36,886 bases of DNA from a virus, in IMG/VR virus record IMGVR_UViG_3300036795_000442, positions 1 through 36,886 of that record; one strand, 5' to 3'. This document shows positions 29,410 to 36,886 of this stretch, piece by piece (the stretch's first letter is position 1; every line of letters starts with the position of its first letter). Under the pieces are notes generated by a model. The model was given only the letters and a program-made list of their open reading frames with translations. It was not told the origin of the DNA and searched no databases. Position numbers and translations under genes: made by a program.

Positions 29410-32127
29410 ATGCCAAACAGCTTCAAAGACTGCATCGTGGACGGCGTCGCCAAGGGTGCGATCGACCCCGAGACCGGCGACGCGGTGATGAAAGCCTACC
29501 AGAACGCCTACGCTGACGCAGAGGCTACGCTGGGCCATGCCGAGGCGGACCGGCAGGCTGGCGCGGCGGTGATGGACGCGCTGGAGAAGGCGAAGATCGA
29601 GGCGCGCCGGCGGCAGGTGCTGCAGGTGCGCAGCCGGCGCGGGTTTCTGGACGACGTCGCCGATCTGAAGCGCCGTCGCGGCTACACGAACGTGCCCGAG
29701 CTGGCGGGCTCCGGCGGCAAGCCGCCGCCGGGCGGCCGCGAGGGCTGGACCCAGGGCGGCGAGCCGCCGAAGGACGGGCCGCTGAAGTCGGGCGCGGTCG
29801 CCGCACGCTCGCTCGTGCTGCTGATGCGCAACAAGGCCGGGCTCTCCGGCAAGGCCGGCGTCAGCGCCGAAGGCCAGTCGATGGCCGTGCGCGGAATGTT
29901 CGACGCCCAGATGGCCGACCTGATGGAGAAGTTCGAGACCCACACGGGCTTCGACAGCCCCAACCGCGCGCTGTTGGACAACGTCGGCCGCGAGGGCTTC
30001 GGCGAAGCCAGCGGCGACCGCGCGGCCAAGGAACTGAACACGGCGTGGCAGGGCACGGCGGAGCTGGCCCGGCAGATGTTCAACGGCGAAGGCGGCCAGA
30101 TCGGCAAGCTGGAAGGCTGGGGCTTTCCGCAGAGCCATGACGCCGCCGCCATCTGGCGCGCCGGCAAGGATCAGTGGGTCGGCTTCACCGCCAAGCTGCT
30201 GAAGCGCGGCGCGATGGTCGACAAGCTGACCGGCGCGCCGTTCACGCCCGAGCGGCTGACCGCGCCGGACGGCATACTGTCGCAAATCTACGACAGGATC
30301 ACCACCCACGGCCTGATCGACGCTTATCCGCCGGAGCACCCGGGCGCCGGCGCGCTGGCGCTGAGCCGCGGCGAGGAGCGGTTCCTGAGGTTCGACGGCT
30401 GGGACGCGTGGAAGACGTACCAGCGCCAGTTCGGGCAGGGCGACCTCTTCGCCGCGATGATGGGCCACCTCGACGGCATGGCCCAGGATATCGGCCTGAT
30501 GCGCGCGCTGGGGCCGAACCCGGCGGCCGAGTGGCGCTGGCGGGTGGCGTTCGCGCAGCGCGAGGCCGCGCTCGAGCGCAGCCTCTCCCGCACCGAAGCG
30601 GCGGTGCGCGAGGCCAACAGATACGTCAAGCGCGCCCAGGACATGTACGACCACTTCACCGGGGGCGCCTCGATGCCGGTGAACGACAAGTTGGCGGCGT
30701 TCGGCTCGGGCGTGCGCAACTACCTCAACGGCGTCGACCTCGGCTCGGCGATCCTCAGCGACATGCCCTCGGCACCGATGTTCGGGGCGCTGGCCCGCAG
30801 CTTCATGGGCGTCAAGTTCCAGGGCGACATGGGCCAGCTGGCGGCGCTGCTGGCGGACCCCGGGATGCGGGCGATCGCCCGGCGCTCCGGCTTCATCAAC
30901 GAAGTGGCGCGCGACGGGCTGATCGGGGTGACGCAGGACACCATCCGCACGATGACGGCCGGTGAGCGGACGGTGCAGGGCATGAACGGCTTCGCCCGCC
31001 GGCTGCCGGCGTCGGTGATGCGGCTGCAAGCGCTGACCGGCATGTTCGAGGCGCGGCGCCGCTCTTGGCGGATGACGTTCATGGGCGCGCTGGCGGACGC
31101 GGCGCTGAAGGATCTGCCGGCGCTGGCAAACGGCAGCGGCCAGGAGCGCGCGCTGGCGGCCGAGTTGGACCGCCGCGGCTTCACCAACGCCGACTGGGAG
31201 CAGGTGCGCCAGGTGACCCCGTGGCGGCCGCGGGCCGGCGTCTATTTCCTACGTCCACAGGACATCGCGCGGGAAGCGAACCTCGACCTCGGGCTGCGCG
31301 TCGGGGAAATGGCGCTCAATGCCGAACAATATGCGATCCCGGTTTCGGGGTCGCTGTGGACGCGCGCGCGGCTGCTGGGCCAGCTGCCGCCGGGCACGCC
31401 GGAAGGCGAGCTCGCGCGCAGCTTCACCATGTTCAAGACCTTCTCGATCAACACGGCCTACCAGTACGCCGAAGAGATCTACCTCCGCGGCGTCGAGAAC
31501 GTCTGGGACCGCTGGAACTTCATTCCGCCGGCGCTGAAGCCTGCGGCCTTCCACGCGTGGCTCGGCGCCTGGGCTGCGGGCGTGGTGGGCGCCTTGACCC
31601 TGGCCGGCGGGGTGACGCTGCAGATGCGCCAGCTGGTCAACGGCAAGGACCCGCTGCCGATGAACACGCCGCAGTTCTGGGGCGCGGCGATGCTGCAGGG
31701 CGGCGGCCTCGGCATCCTGGGGGACTTCTTCTACGCGCGGACCGCGCGCAACGAGAAGTCAGCGCCGATCGCGGCGATCGGCCCCACCGGTCAACTCCTC
31801 TCCGATGCGTTCGACCTCACGGCCGGCGAGGTCGGCGACCTCGCCACCGCGTCCCAGCACCCGAAGCGCCATGACGCCGAGGCGGCGCGCATCGCTCACG
31901 ACCTCACGGCCTATATGCCGGGCGCGTCGCTGTGGTGGGCGCGCACGGCCTACGACCGCATGATCATCGACCAGCTCGAGCAGCGGATGGACCCGGACGC
32001 CAAGCGCCGCTTCGCGCGGGCGGCGCGCGAGGCGCAGACCGAGACCGGGGCCGGCGCCTGGTGGCCACGCGGCAGCGCCCTGCCGACGCGCGCGCCGGAC
32101 TTCTCGCGGATCCTCGGGGGACAGTAG
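29410..32127 (+). CDS. very large internal virion (ejection) protein, gp16-like position
   Basis: This protein has 905 residues. The first 100 residues are charged helix (PNSFKDCIVDGVAKGAIDPE, then KIEARRRQVLQ). The rest is a long, mostly helical body with amphipathic segments, including MRLQALTGMFEARRRSWRM and FKTFSINTAYQYAEEIYLRG. A hydrophobic stretch at about 720-740 (AWLGAWAAGVVGALTLAGGV) may cross the host membrane. Length, position after other core proteins and before the fibre genes, and helical make-up fit the largest ejectosome subunit of podoviruses. I see no catalytic motif. The ATG lacks a ribosome-binding site and is preceded by the GTTGCC element. Confidence 0.75.
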   Translation: MPNSFKDCIVDGVAKGAIDPETGDAVMKAYQNAYADAEATLGHAEADRQAGAAVMDALEKAKIEARRRQVLQVRSRRGFLDDVADLKRRRGYTNVPELAGSGGKPPPGGREGWTQGGEPPKDGPLKSGAVAARSLVLLMRNKAGLSGKAGVSAEGQSMAVRGMFDAQMADLMEKFETHTGFDSPNRALLDNVGREGFGEASGDRAAKELNTAWQGTAELARQMFNGEGGQIGKLEGWGFPQSHDAAAIWRAGKDQWVGFTAKLLKRGAMVDKLTGAPFTPERLTAPDGILSQIYDRITTHGLIDAYPPEHPGAGALALSRGEERFLRFDGWDAWKTYQRQFGQGDLFAAMMGHLDGMAQDIGLMRALGPNPAAEWRWRVAFAQREAALERSLSRTEAAVREANRYVKRAQDMYDHFTGGASMPVNDKLAAFGSGVRNYLNGVDLGSAILSDMPSAPMFGALARSFMGVKFQGDMGQLAALLADPGMRAIARRSGFINEVARDGLIGVTQDTIRTMTAGERTVQGMNGFARRLPASVMRLQALTGMFEARRRSWRMTFMGALADAALKDLPALANGSGQERALAAELDRRGFTNADWEQVRQVTPWRPRAGVYFLRPQDIAREANLDLGLRVGEMALNAEQYAIPVSGSLWTRARLLGQLPPGTPEGELARSFTMFKTFSINTAYQYAEEIYLRGVENVWDRWNFIPPALKPAAFHAWLGAWAAGVVGALTLAGGVTLQMRQLVNGKDPLPMNTPQFWGAAMLQGGGLGILGDFFYARTARNEKSAPIAAIGPTGQLLSDAFDLTAGEVGDLATASQHPKRHDAEAARIAHDLTAYMPGASLWWARTAYDRMIIDQLEQRMDPDAKRRFARAAREAQTETGAGAWWPRGSALPTRAPDFSRILGGQ

Positions 32128-32128
32128 C

Positions 32129-32162
32129 GTTGCCGCCCTGACGCGCCCGCCACAGTGCGGGC
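32129..32162 (+). promoter_or_regulatory. GTTGCC element, 34 nt before the fibre-adaptor ATG
   Basis: GTTGCC starts at 32129, one base after the TAG of the upstream gene; the ATG lies exactly 34 bases on. The -10-like hexamer is CACAGT (32151-32156). The leader also contains a short hairpin (GCCCGC ... GCGGGC) abutting the ATG. No ribosome-binding site is present. Confidence 0.45.
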
Positions 32163-32978
32163 ATGTCGACGCTGCCGCTGAACGATCGCCTGACGCCCGA
32201 TCCGGGCACGACGTACGAGGCCATCGCCGGCCAGACCGACTTCGTCGCCGACTTCCCGCTGATCCGCAACGGCGCGGGCGCGATCGAGGGGCTGTACGTG
32301 CGCCGCGTCCGCGCCGGCGCCGAGACCATCCTCAGCTACCAGGCCGCCGATTTCACCACCACGGCCGAGGGCGACGACGGCTTCACCGCGCGGCTGGCGG
32401 TCGGCGCGCTCGCCGGCGACCTGGTGCAGGTCTATTCGCAGCTGCCGGCCGCGCGCGACCGCGCCCACGCCTTCGGCGGCCAGATCCGCACCGACACCCT
32501 CGAGGGCGACGCCGACAGCTTCGAGGCCCAGCTGCAGGAGGTGCGGCGCGACCTCGGCCGCGCGGTGCTGGCGCCGATCGGCGACGTCTTCGGGACGCTG
32601 CCCTCGGCCGCGGCGCGCGCCGGCCAGCTGCTGGGCTTCGACGGCGCCGGCGCGGTCACGGTCTATCCGCGCCCGGGCGGCATCATCGCGGCGCTGAACG
32701 TCGCCCTGGCGGAGGGCGGCGACTACGGCGTGGATACGACGGCGCCCACCAGCGCCATCCTGCCGGCCTGGAACACGGTGCGGCCGGGCTCGACGGTCCG
32801 CTGCGCCGACGTCGCCTACAACGCCGGCGTCAACCCGCTCACCGTCACCGTCCAGGGCGGCGGCGACATCTACGACCACGGCGAGCCGGACAACGTGTTC
32901 CAGCTCGAAACCTCCAACACCGGCGTCGAATTCCGGGCCGGCACGGCCGCCTGGGTCGCCATTCCCTACGGGTCCTGA
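32163..32978 (+). CDS. tail fibre/spike adaptor protein (virion-attachment type)
   Basis: This 271-residue protein begins with a fold seen at the N-terminus of T7-type fibres and spikes. The segment YEAIAGQTDFVADFPLIRNG is followed by LYVRRVRAG, a FTTTAEGDDGFTARL strand pair and AGDLVQVYSQLPAARD. A conserved helix then reads LEGDADSFEAQLQEVRRDL. This region anchors receptor-binding proteins to the tail nozzle. The C-terminal 100 residues are beta-rich (VTVYPRPGG ... YNAGVNPLTVTVQGGG), ending VAIPYGS. No depolymerase-like repeats are visible. The signal-peptide-bearing fibre gene follows two bases after the stop. Confidence 0.75.
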   Translation: MSTLPLNDRLTPDPGTTYEAIAGQTDFVADFPLIRNGAGAIEGLYVRRVRAGAETILSYQAADFTTTAEGDDGFTARLAVGALAGDLVQVYSQLPAARDRAHAFGGQIRTDTLEGDADSFEAQLQEVRRDLGRAVLAPIGDVFGTLPSAAARAGQLLGFDGAGAVTVYPRPGGIIAALNVALAEGGDYGVDTTAPTSAILPAWNTVRPGSTVRCADVAYNAGVNPLTVTVQGGGDIYDHGEPDNVFQLETSNTGVEFRAGTAAWVAIPYGS

Positions 32979-32980
32979 CC

Positions 32981-35275
32981 ATGAACACGCCCCTCACCGG
33001 CCGCGCGATCGCCCGCGCCTCCGCGGCCTTCCTCGCCGTCGCGCTGCTGCTGGCGAGCTTCGTCGCCGGCGCGACGCCGGCCGCCGCCCAGACCTATCAG
33101 AGCGCCACCAATCCGGACGGCTCGGAGATGGTGCTGTGCAAGCAGGGCGGCGCCTGGAAGGCCTGCAGCCTGGCCCTGATCAAGGCCTACACCGGCAGCG
33201 CCGGCGGCACGGGCCTGGCCGGCGGCAACGTCGGCGACGTCCAGGTCAACAGCGGCGGCGTGCTGGGCGCGACGGACAACTTCAAGCTCACCGGCGCGTC
33301 CGGCGACACGGCCTCGGGCCTGCCGACCTATGGGCCGAACGTCAGCGCCACCGATCCGGACGTGCTCAACACCCACAACGAGACCGTGGCCGCGTCGATC
33401 GCCGCCTCGACCGACGCGGCGAACACCGCGCCGACCTTCGCCGACGCCGGAACGGTCTCGGTGACGCTCAACGCCCATGACGGCGGCAGCGTCTTCGGCA
33501 ACGGCATCAACGGCTCCAGCGTGCCGATCACCCAAAACAAGACGACGTTCTTCACCGGCAACTTCGTGCTCAACAGCACGGCCTCGGGGCAGAACAACGG
33601 GCTCGCCACCTTCACCCACGCCGAGGGCATGGGCGACGCCGCCTCGTTCGACATGCAGACCTACTTCGGCGGCGCGAACACGCCCGGCGGCGAGTGCGAC
33701 TGCCTGTTCCCGTTCGCGCACCTGCAGCAGGACGACTTCGTCCCCGGCTACGGCAGCGCGCTTACGGCGCTGACGGCCTACGCCTGCGACGCCGTCCTGA
33801 CCCAGGTCGTGCACCGCTCGGAAGCGCCGCAGACGGTGACGGTGAGCGGGACCTGCCCAGGCCCATGGGCGATCGCGGACCTGGCGTCGCCGAACTTCAA
33901 CATGAACGAGGCCGCGGTCTACATCACCGGCACGGGCTCCGGCACGGTCACTGGCATCTTCCGGGTCGACCTGCCGATGGCGACCTTCACCGGCGCGCAG
34001 TCCGGGACCACGCTCACCGTCACCGCGCTGACCGCCGGCGAGACGCTGGTGCCGGGCCAGAGCGTGCAGGGCGCGGGCGTGCCGTCCGGGGAAGTGATCG
34101 TCGCCTATGGCCCCGACAATTTCGGCGGCGCGGGCACCTATGTGGTTTCGGCGAGCGCCACCGTCAGCAGCGAGGCCATGACGAGCGCGGGCGTGCTCTC
34201 GACCGCGTACAAGGCCCAGGAAACCGCCTGCAACGGCTACTGCGGCCAGGACCGGGTGTGGATCGACGTCTCGCGCGCGGGCTACGCGGCCGGGCAAGCC
34301 GGGGTGCTGACGGACGGCAAGAGCGTCACCGGCTCGAGCGGCGCGAGCTGGAGCACCACGAGCGCCGGCGGCGTGCCGCTGCGGCCCGGCTGCATCCAGC
34401 TGACCGCCGACCAGAACAACGGCGGCGGCACCTTCAACGGCACGAGCGTCGACTACTACGAGGTCCAGCAGGTGACGTCGTCGACGACGCTCGACATCTA
34501 CCGGCTCGATACGGCGGGCAACCAGTCCTACCACGGCTTGGGTACGACGGCGGGGGACTACAGCTGGTATCCGTGTGGCCGCTCGGTGCTGGTCGGCCCG
34601 ACCACGGCCGCGCTCGGGTCGCTTCTCAGCAACGAGTTCATTCTGGACGTCGCCCCGGGCTTCACGGTCGGCGACACCATCATCCAGCCCAACAGCCCCT
34701 ATCCGGACGTGAGCGGCGGCACGATCGACGTCGCGCTCTACTCGCCTGGCGCGACGGCCCGCTCCAGCGGCCTCCTGGTCCTCAACACCGGCAGCGTCGA
34801 GTTCGACAGCAGCTTCGAGATCAACGGCGGCGCCTTCCATCCCTCGGCCGGCTTCCCGATGGCGCACCACAAGGGGTTCTTCTGCGAGGTCGCGGCGGAG
34901 GTCTGCTTCTACTCGCAGGGCGACCTGGCGTTCGGCTCGGCCCAGCTCGCCGGCCAGAGCGGCTATGGGCTCAGCCTCTCGAACACCAGCGGGACCGGCA
35001 CGCAAGGCGGCGTCATCCTCTTCGGCTTCAAGGGGCCTGACCTGACCCTTGCCGACCAAGCCACCGGCAGCGGCTTCGACTGCCTGCATATCGGCACCTC
35101 GGGCGCGATCGCCGACACGTCTGGCGATTGCTTCGTCGGCGTCAGCGCCGGCAGCAACATCGCCGTCAGCACGACCGCCGGGACGGCGACGGTGTCGGTG
35201 TCGAGCACGCCGGCCTTCGCCACGATCGGCGGCAAGAACGCCATCTCGTCGATCGCCGGGGGGTCTCGACGGTGA
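32981..35275 (+). CDS. tail fibre-like protein with signal peptide; main part of a frameshifted gene
   Basis: This protein has 764 residues. The N-terminus looks like a Sec signal peptide: Arg8/Arg12, a hydrophobic core at 14-29 (SAAFLAVALLLASFVAG) and an AxA site before Gln37 (PAAAQ). The body is Gly/Ser/Thr-rich beta structure with many cysteines (GECDC, ACNGYCGQ, FFCEV, EVCFY), consistent with an exported, disulfide-bonded protein. Position between fibre adaptor and endolysin indicates receptor binding. The frame ends abruptly at 35275 after a G6 run (35258-35263), with AISSIAGGSRR. The next frame supplies the expected fibre C-terminus; one more G would join them. Confidence 0.75.
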   Translation: MNTPLTGRAIARASAAFLAVALLLASFVAGATPAAAQTYQSATNPDGSEMVLCKQGGAWKACSLALIKAYTGSAGGTGLAGGNVGDVQVNSGGVLGATDNFKLTGASGDTASGLPTYGPNVSATDPDVLNTHNETVAASIAASTDAANTAPTFADAGTVSVTLNAHDGGSVFGNGINGSSVPITQNKTTFFTGNFVLNSTASGQNNGLATFTHAEGMGDAASFDMQTYFGGANTPGGECDCLFPFAHLQQDDFVPGYGSALTALTAYACDAVLTQVVHRSEAPQTVTVSGTCPGPWAIADLASPNFNMNEAAVYITGTGSGTVTGIFRVDLPMATFTGAQSGTTLTVTALTAGETLVPGQSVQGAGVPSGEVIVAYGPDNFGGAGTYVVSASATVSSEAMTSAGVLSTAYKAQETACNGYCGQDRVWIDVSRAGYAAGQAGVLTDGKSVTGSSGASWSTTSAGGVPLRPGCIQLTADQNNGGGTFNGTSVDYYEVQQVTSSTTLDIYRLDTAGNQSYHGLGTTAGDYSWYPCGRSVLVGPTTAALGSLLSNEFILDVAPGFTVGDTIIQPNSPYPDVSGGTIDVALYSPGATARSSGLLVLNTGSVEFDSSFEINGGAFHPSAGFPMAHHKGFFCEVAAEVCFYSQGDLAFGSAQLAGQSGYGLSLSNTSGTGTQGGVILFGFKGPDLTLADQATGSGFDCLHIGTSGAIADTSGDCFVGVSAGSNIAVSTTAGTATVSVSSTPAFATIGGKNAISSIAGGSRR
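35258..35263 (+). other. G6 tract at the fibre frameshift
   Basis: Six consecutive G. In the present frame it encodes Gly-Gly and then runs to a stop at 35273-35275. With seven G the reading becomes IAGGVSTVIGTG and continues for another 102 codons to 35580. Candidates are phase variation, programmed -1 slippage or an assembly error at a homopolymer. Confidence 0.7.
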
Positions 35276-35580
35276 TCGGGACGGGCGGCTCGGTCGCCTG
35301 CGCCAGCGGGCACGTGTGCGACAGCGTCAGCGGCGAGATCGCCATCACCGTGGGGTCCAGCGTCTCCGCGGCCGGAACCCTGGTGACGGTCTACTTCGCC
35401 GACGCGCGCACCAACACGCCCAACTGCACGGCCAGCCTGTACAGCACCGCCGGCGCGACGCCCTCCAACAACAACAAGGCGGGCGTCATCGAGACCACGA
35501 CCAGCGTGGCGATCTTCGACGCCTCAGTGGTGAACTCGAGCCAGCCGTTGACGGCCAGCTACGTCTGCATGGGGAACTGA
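35272..35580 (+). CDS. C-terminal segment of the tail fibre (out of frame)
   Basis: This segment has 102 residues if translated from GTG 35272, which overlaps the upstream stop as GTGA. The sequence (VIGTGGSVACASGHVCDSVS, then EIAITVGSSVSAAGTLVTVYF and a final LTASYVCMGN) is the type of C-terminal beta domain that closes many phage fibre proteins, with an aromatic-Val-Cys ending. It is almost certainly part of the protein encoded upstream. Whether it is made by slippage on the G6 run, by re-initiation at GTG, or only in G7 variants cannot be told here. Confidence 0.7.
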   Translation: MIGTGGSVACASGHVCDSVSGEIAITVGSSVSAAGTLVTVYFADARTNTPNCTASLYSTAGATPSNNNKAGVIETTTSVAIFDASVVNSSQPLTASYVCMGN

Positions 35581-35585
35581 GCGGC

Positions 35586-35619
35586 GTTGCCGGGCGGCGG
35601 GGCGGCTGAAGATCGCGTC
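35586..35619 (+). promoter_or_regulatory. GTTGCC element, 34 nt before the endolysin ATG
   Basis: GTTGCC starts at 35586, five bases after the fibre stop codon; the endolysin ATG lies exactly 34 bases from its first G. The -10-like hexamer is GAAGAT (35608-35613). There is no ribosome-binding site before the ATG, unlike the gene that follows. Confidence 0.45.
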
Positions 35620-36225
35620 ATGATCGAAGCCGCCCAATTCCTCGCCTTCGCCCCGCACGCCGACCCGGCCTTCGCCCCGCTGATCGACGAGGCCGCCGGC
35701 GCGCACGACATCGCCACGCCGCTGCGCGTCGCCCACTGGCTGGCGCAGATGGCCGAGGAGACCGGCTACTTCCGGGTCTTCGAGGAGGACCTCGACTACA
35801 CCAGCGCGGCGCGCATCGCCGAGGTCTGGCCGTCGCGCTTCACGCCGGCGAGCGCGGCCCGCTTCGTCGGCAATCCCGAGGCGCTGGCCAACAGCGTCTA
35901 CGCCGGCCGCATGGGCAACGGCGACGCCGCCAGCGGCGACGGCTGGCGCTACCGCGGCCGCGGCGCGCTGCAGACCACGGGCCGCGACGGCTACGCCCAG
36001 GCGGCGAAGATCGTGGGGACCGACTTCGTGGCCGAGCCGGACCTGCTGGCGCTGCCGGAGCACGCCTTCATGAGCGCTGCGGCCTTCTGGCAGGCCAACG
36101 GCTGCAACCAGCTGGCCGACGCCGACGACATCGCCGCCGTGACGCGCCGCGTCAACGGCGGCCTCACGAACCTCGGCCTTCGGGTGCAAATCCTCGGCCG
36201 GGCCAAGGGCGTCTGGAAGCCCTAA
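35620..36225 (+). CDS. GH19-family endolysin (chitinase/lysozyme type)
   Basis: This 201-residue enzyme would hydrolyse peptidoglycan glycan strands at the end of the lytic cycle. It carries the GH19 endolysin pattern: HWLAQMAEETGYF at 39-51 with the probable general acid Glu47, a second acidic region at Glu55-Glu56, and DYTSAARIAEVWPSRFTP. Then come NSVYAGRMGNGDAASGDGW, YRGRGALQTTGRDGY, and a C-terminal AAAFWQANGCNQLAD. There is no signal peptide, so release needs a holin, which I cannot assign with confidence. The ATG has no ribosome-binding site and follows the GTTGCC element. Confidence 0.92.
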   Translation: MIEAAQFLAFAPHADPAFAPLIDEAAGAHDIATPLRVAHWLAQMAEETGYFRVFEEDLDYTSAARIAEVWPSRFTPASAARFVGNPEALANSVYAGRMGNGDAASGDGWRYRGRGALQTTGRDGYAQAAKIVGTDFVAEPDLLALPEHAFMSAAAFWQANGCNQLADADDIAAVTRRVNGGLTNLGLRVQILGRAKGVWKP

Positions 36226-36250
36226 CCGCTCACAGAAAAGGAGAACGCCC

Positions 36251-36673
36251 GTGAGCACCGGCAGTGTCATCACCAACATCTGGAACGGCGTCGTGAAGGA
36301 CGCCGAGGCCGTGGAAAACTGGGTGAACACCCAGGTGGCGGCCATCGAGAAGGCCCTCCCGGGCTCGACCGCGGCGATCAACGACGTGGTCAACGACGTC
36401 AAGCAGGCCGCCGGCGACGCGCTGGACGCCGTGGACAGCGGCCTGAACGCCGTCGCCCCGGCCCTGACCAAGTCGGTCGAGGTGGCGGCGGACGCCGCCC
36501 TGACCTCCTACACCGGCGGCCTGGCGCTGCCGCTGACCGGCCTGACGAACGACGGCATCGAGAAGGTGTCGGCCACCCTCGTCGCCGCCGCGAACGCGTG
36601 GGAGCTGAAGGCGAAGGCCGCGCTGGCCGTCAACAACGGCAACGCGGTCGCGTCCGCCGTAGGTCCTGGCTGA
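36251..36673 (+). CDS. hypothetical lysis-region protein (140 aa)
   Basis: This 140-residue protein has an acidic helical N-terminal half (NGVVKDAEAVENWVNTQVAA, IEKALPG, NDVVNDVKQAAGDAL). A moderately hydrophobic C-terminal half (DAALTSYTGGLALPLTGL, then an Ala-rich helix) follows. The hydrophobic parts are too short and polar for a confident membrane call. It starts at GTG 36251 with AAAGGAGA at ideal spacing, so expression should be efficient. Lying directly behind the endolysin, it could assist lysis, but no holin or spannin signature is present. Confidence 0.65.
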   Translation: MSTGSVITNIWNGVVKDAEAVENWVNTQVAAIEKALPGSTAAINDVVNDVKQAAGDALDAVDSGLNAVAPALTKSVEVAADAALTSYTGGLALPLTGLTNDGIEKVSATLVAAANAWELKAKAALAVNNGNAVASAVGPG

Positions 36674-36676
36674 GCC

Positions 36677-36886
36677 ATGGGCGTGCTCGAGGACTTCTTC
36701 GAAGCGGAGGTGGAGGCCGAAGCCCGCAGCCTCCTCAAGGCCAACCTCTTCGACAAGTGGGTCGCCGCGGGCGACATCCCGGCCGACAAAGAGCCGGAGA
36801 TGGTGGACGCGACGCTGATCGCCGTCGCGGCCATCCTGAAGATGGTGATGGCCAAGCAGCCGGCCGCGCCGGGCGCCGGCGCCTGA
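36677..36886 (+). CDS. hypothetical small protein (69 aa)
   Basis: This 69-residue protein has an acidic N-terminal helix (VLEDFFEAEVEAEARSLLKA), a central loop (DKWVAAGDIPADKEPEM), and a short hydrophobic helix (ATLIAVAAILKMVMA, about 45-59) before a Pro/Gly/Ala tail. That helix could associate with a membrane but is short. It follows the previous gene by three bases and ends at the last base of the window, so it is complete. Function is unknown. It belongs to the lysis-region cluster by position. Confidence 0.6.
   Translation: MGVLEDFFEAEVEAEARSLLKANLFDKWVAAGDIPADKEPEMVDATLIAVAAILKMVMAKQPAAPGAGA

Noticed and set aside
1-36886. attL/attR direct repeats at the window ends
   Set aside because: No shared sequence seen between the first and last few hundred bases; the window appears trimmed at gene ends.

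Overview
The window is a temperate, podovirus-like prophage, apparently cut at gene boundaries: the first base closes a leftward gene and the last base closes a rightward one. GC is high (about 70% by eye) and genes are tightly packed, most joined by ATGA, GTGA or TGATG overlaps. An alphaproteobacterial, probably Caulobacterales, host is suggested by three things: a GapR/DUF2312-type protein; an early promoter matching the Caulobacter housekeeping consensus (TTGACGS-N10-14-GCTANAWC); and many GTG starts. I see no host genes, tRNA, insertion sequence or attachment-site pair.

Layout. (1) 1-3954, leftward: AP2-HNH nuclease, small protein, tyrosine integrase, AlpA/Xis-like HTH protein, several small unknowns and the GapR-like protein. 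(2) 3955-4908, immunity region: an S24 (LexA/CI-type) repressor. Four copies of one palindromic operator (TCGCG-N5-CGCGA type) lie at the leftward promoter and at the rightward control region. A small rightward membrane-protein ORF here resembles the start of a large virion protein. (3) 4909-10.5 kb, rightward early operon: Cro/Carph-type HTH, unknowns, a YdaS-HTH/DnaA-domain-IV-like fusion, a coiled-coil protein, a TOPRIM primase, a small protein, a D5-like helicase and a small acidic protein. (4) 10.5-12.25 kb, accessory island with leftward genes, a small rightward ORF and a ribbon-helix-helix regulator. (5) 12.25-12.75 kb, gene-free, with twelve copies of A(T/A)GTCCC or its complement around an AT-rich patch: candidate origin or packaging site. 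(6) 12.75-36.9 kb, late genes: small and large terminase, GNAT-like protein, T7 gp8-type connector, Bbp19-like protein, scaffold, major capsid, a strong intrinsic terminator, tail tubular A and B (B split in two), three large internal or ejection proteins, an HNH nuclease and a small membrane protein inserted among them, fibre adaptor, fibre with a signal-peptide-like start (3' end frameshifted at a G6 run), GH19 endolysin and two small proteins.

How it works together (inference). In the lysogen the repressor would sit on operators at both early promoters. On induction the leftward operon would supply excision and nucleoid functions and the rightward operon replication. The virion is built like a T7-type podovirus, but no phage RNA polymerase is visible, so late transcription must use host polymerase. 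A repeated GTTGCC/G element upstream of capsid, ejection-protein, fibre and lysin genes is the best candidate for late promoters. At three of these genes it lies exactly 34 nt before the ATG, which would give leaderless messages.
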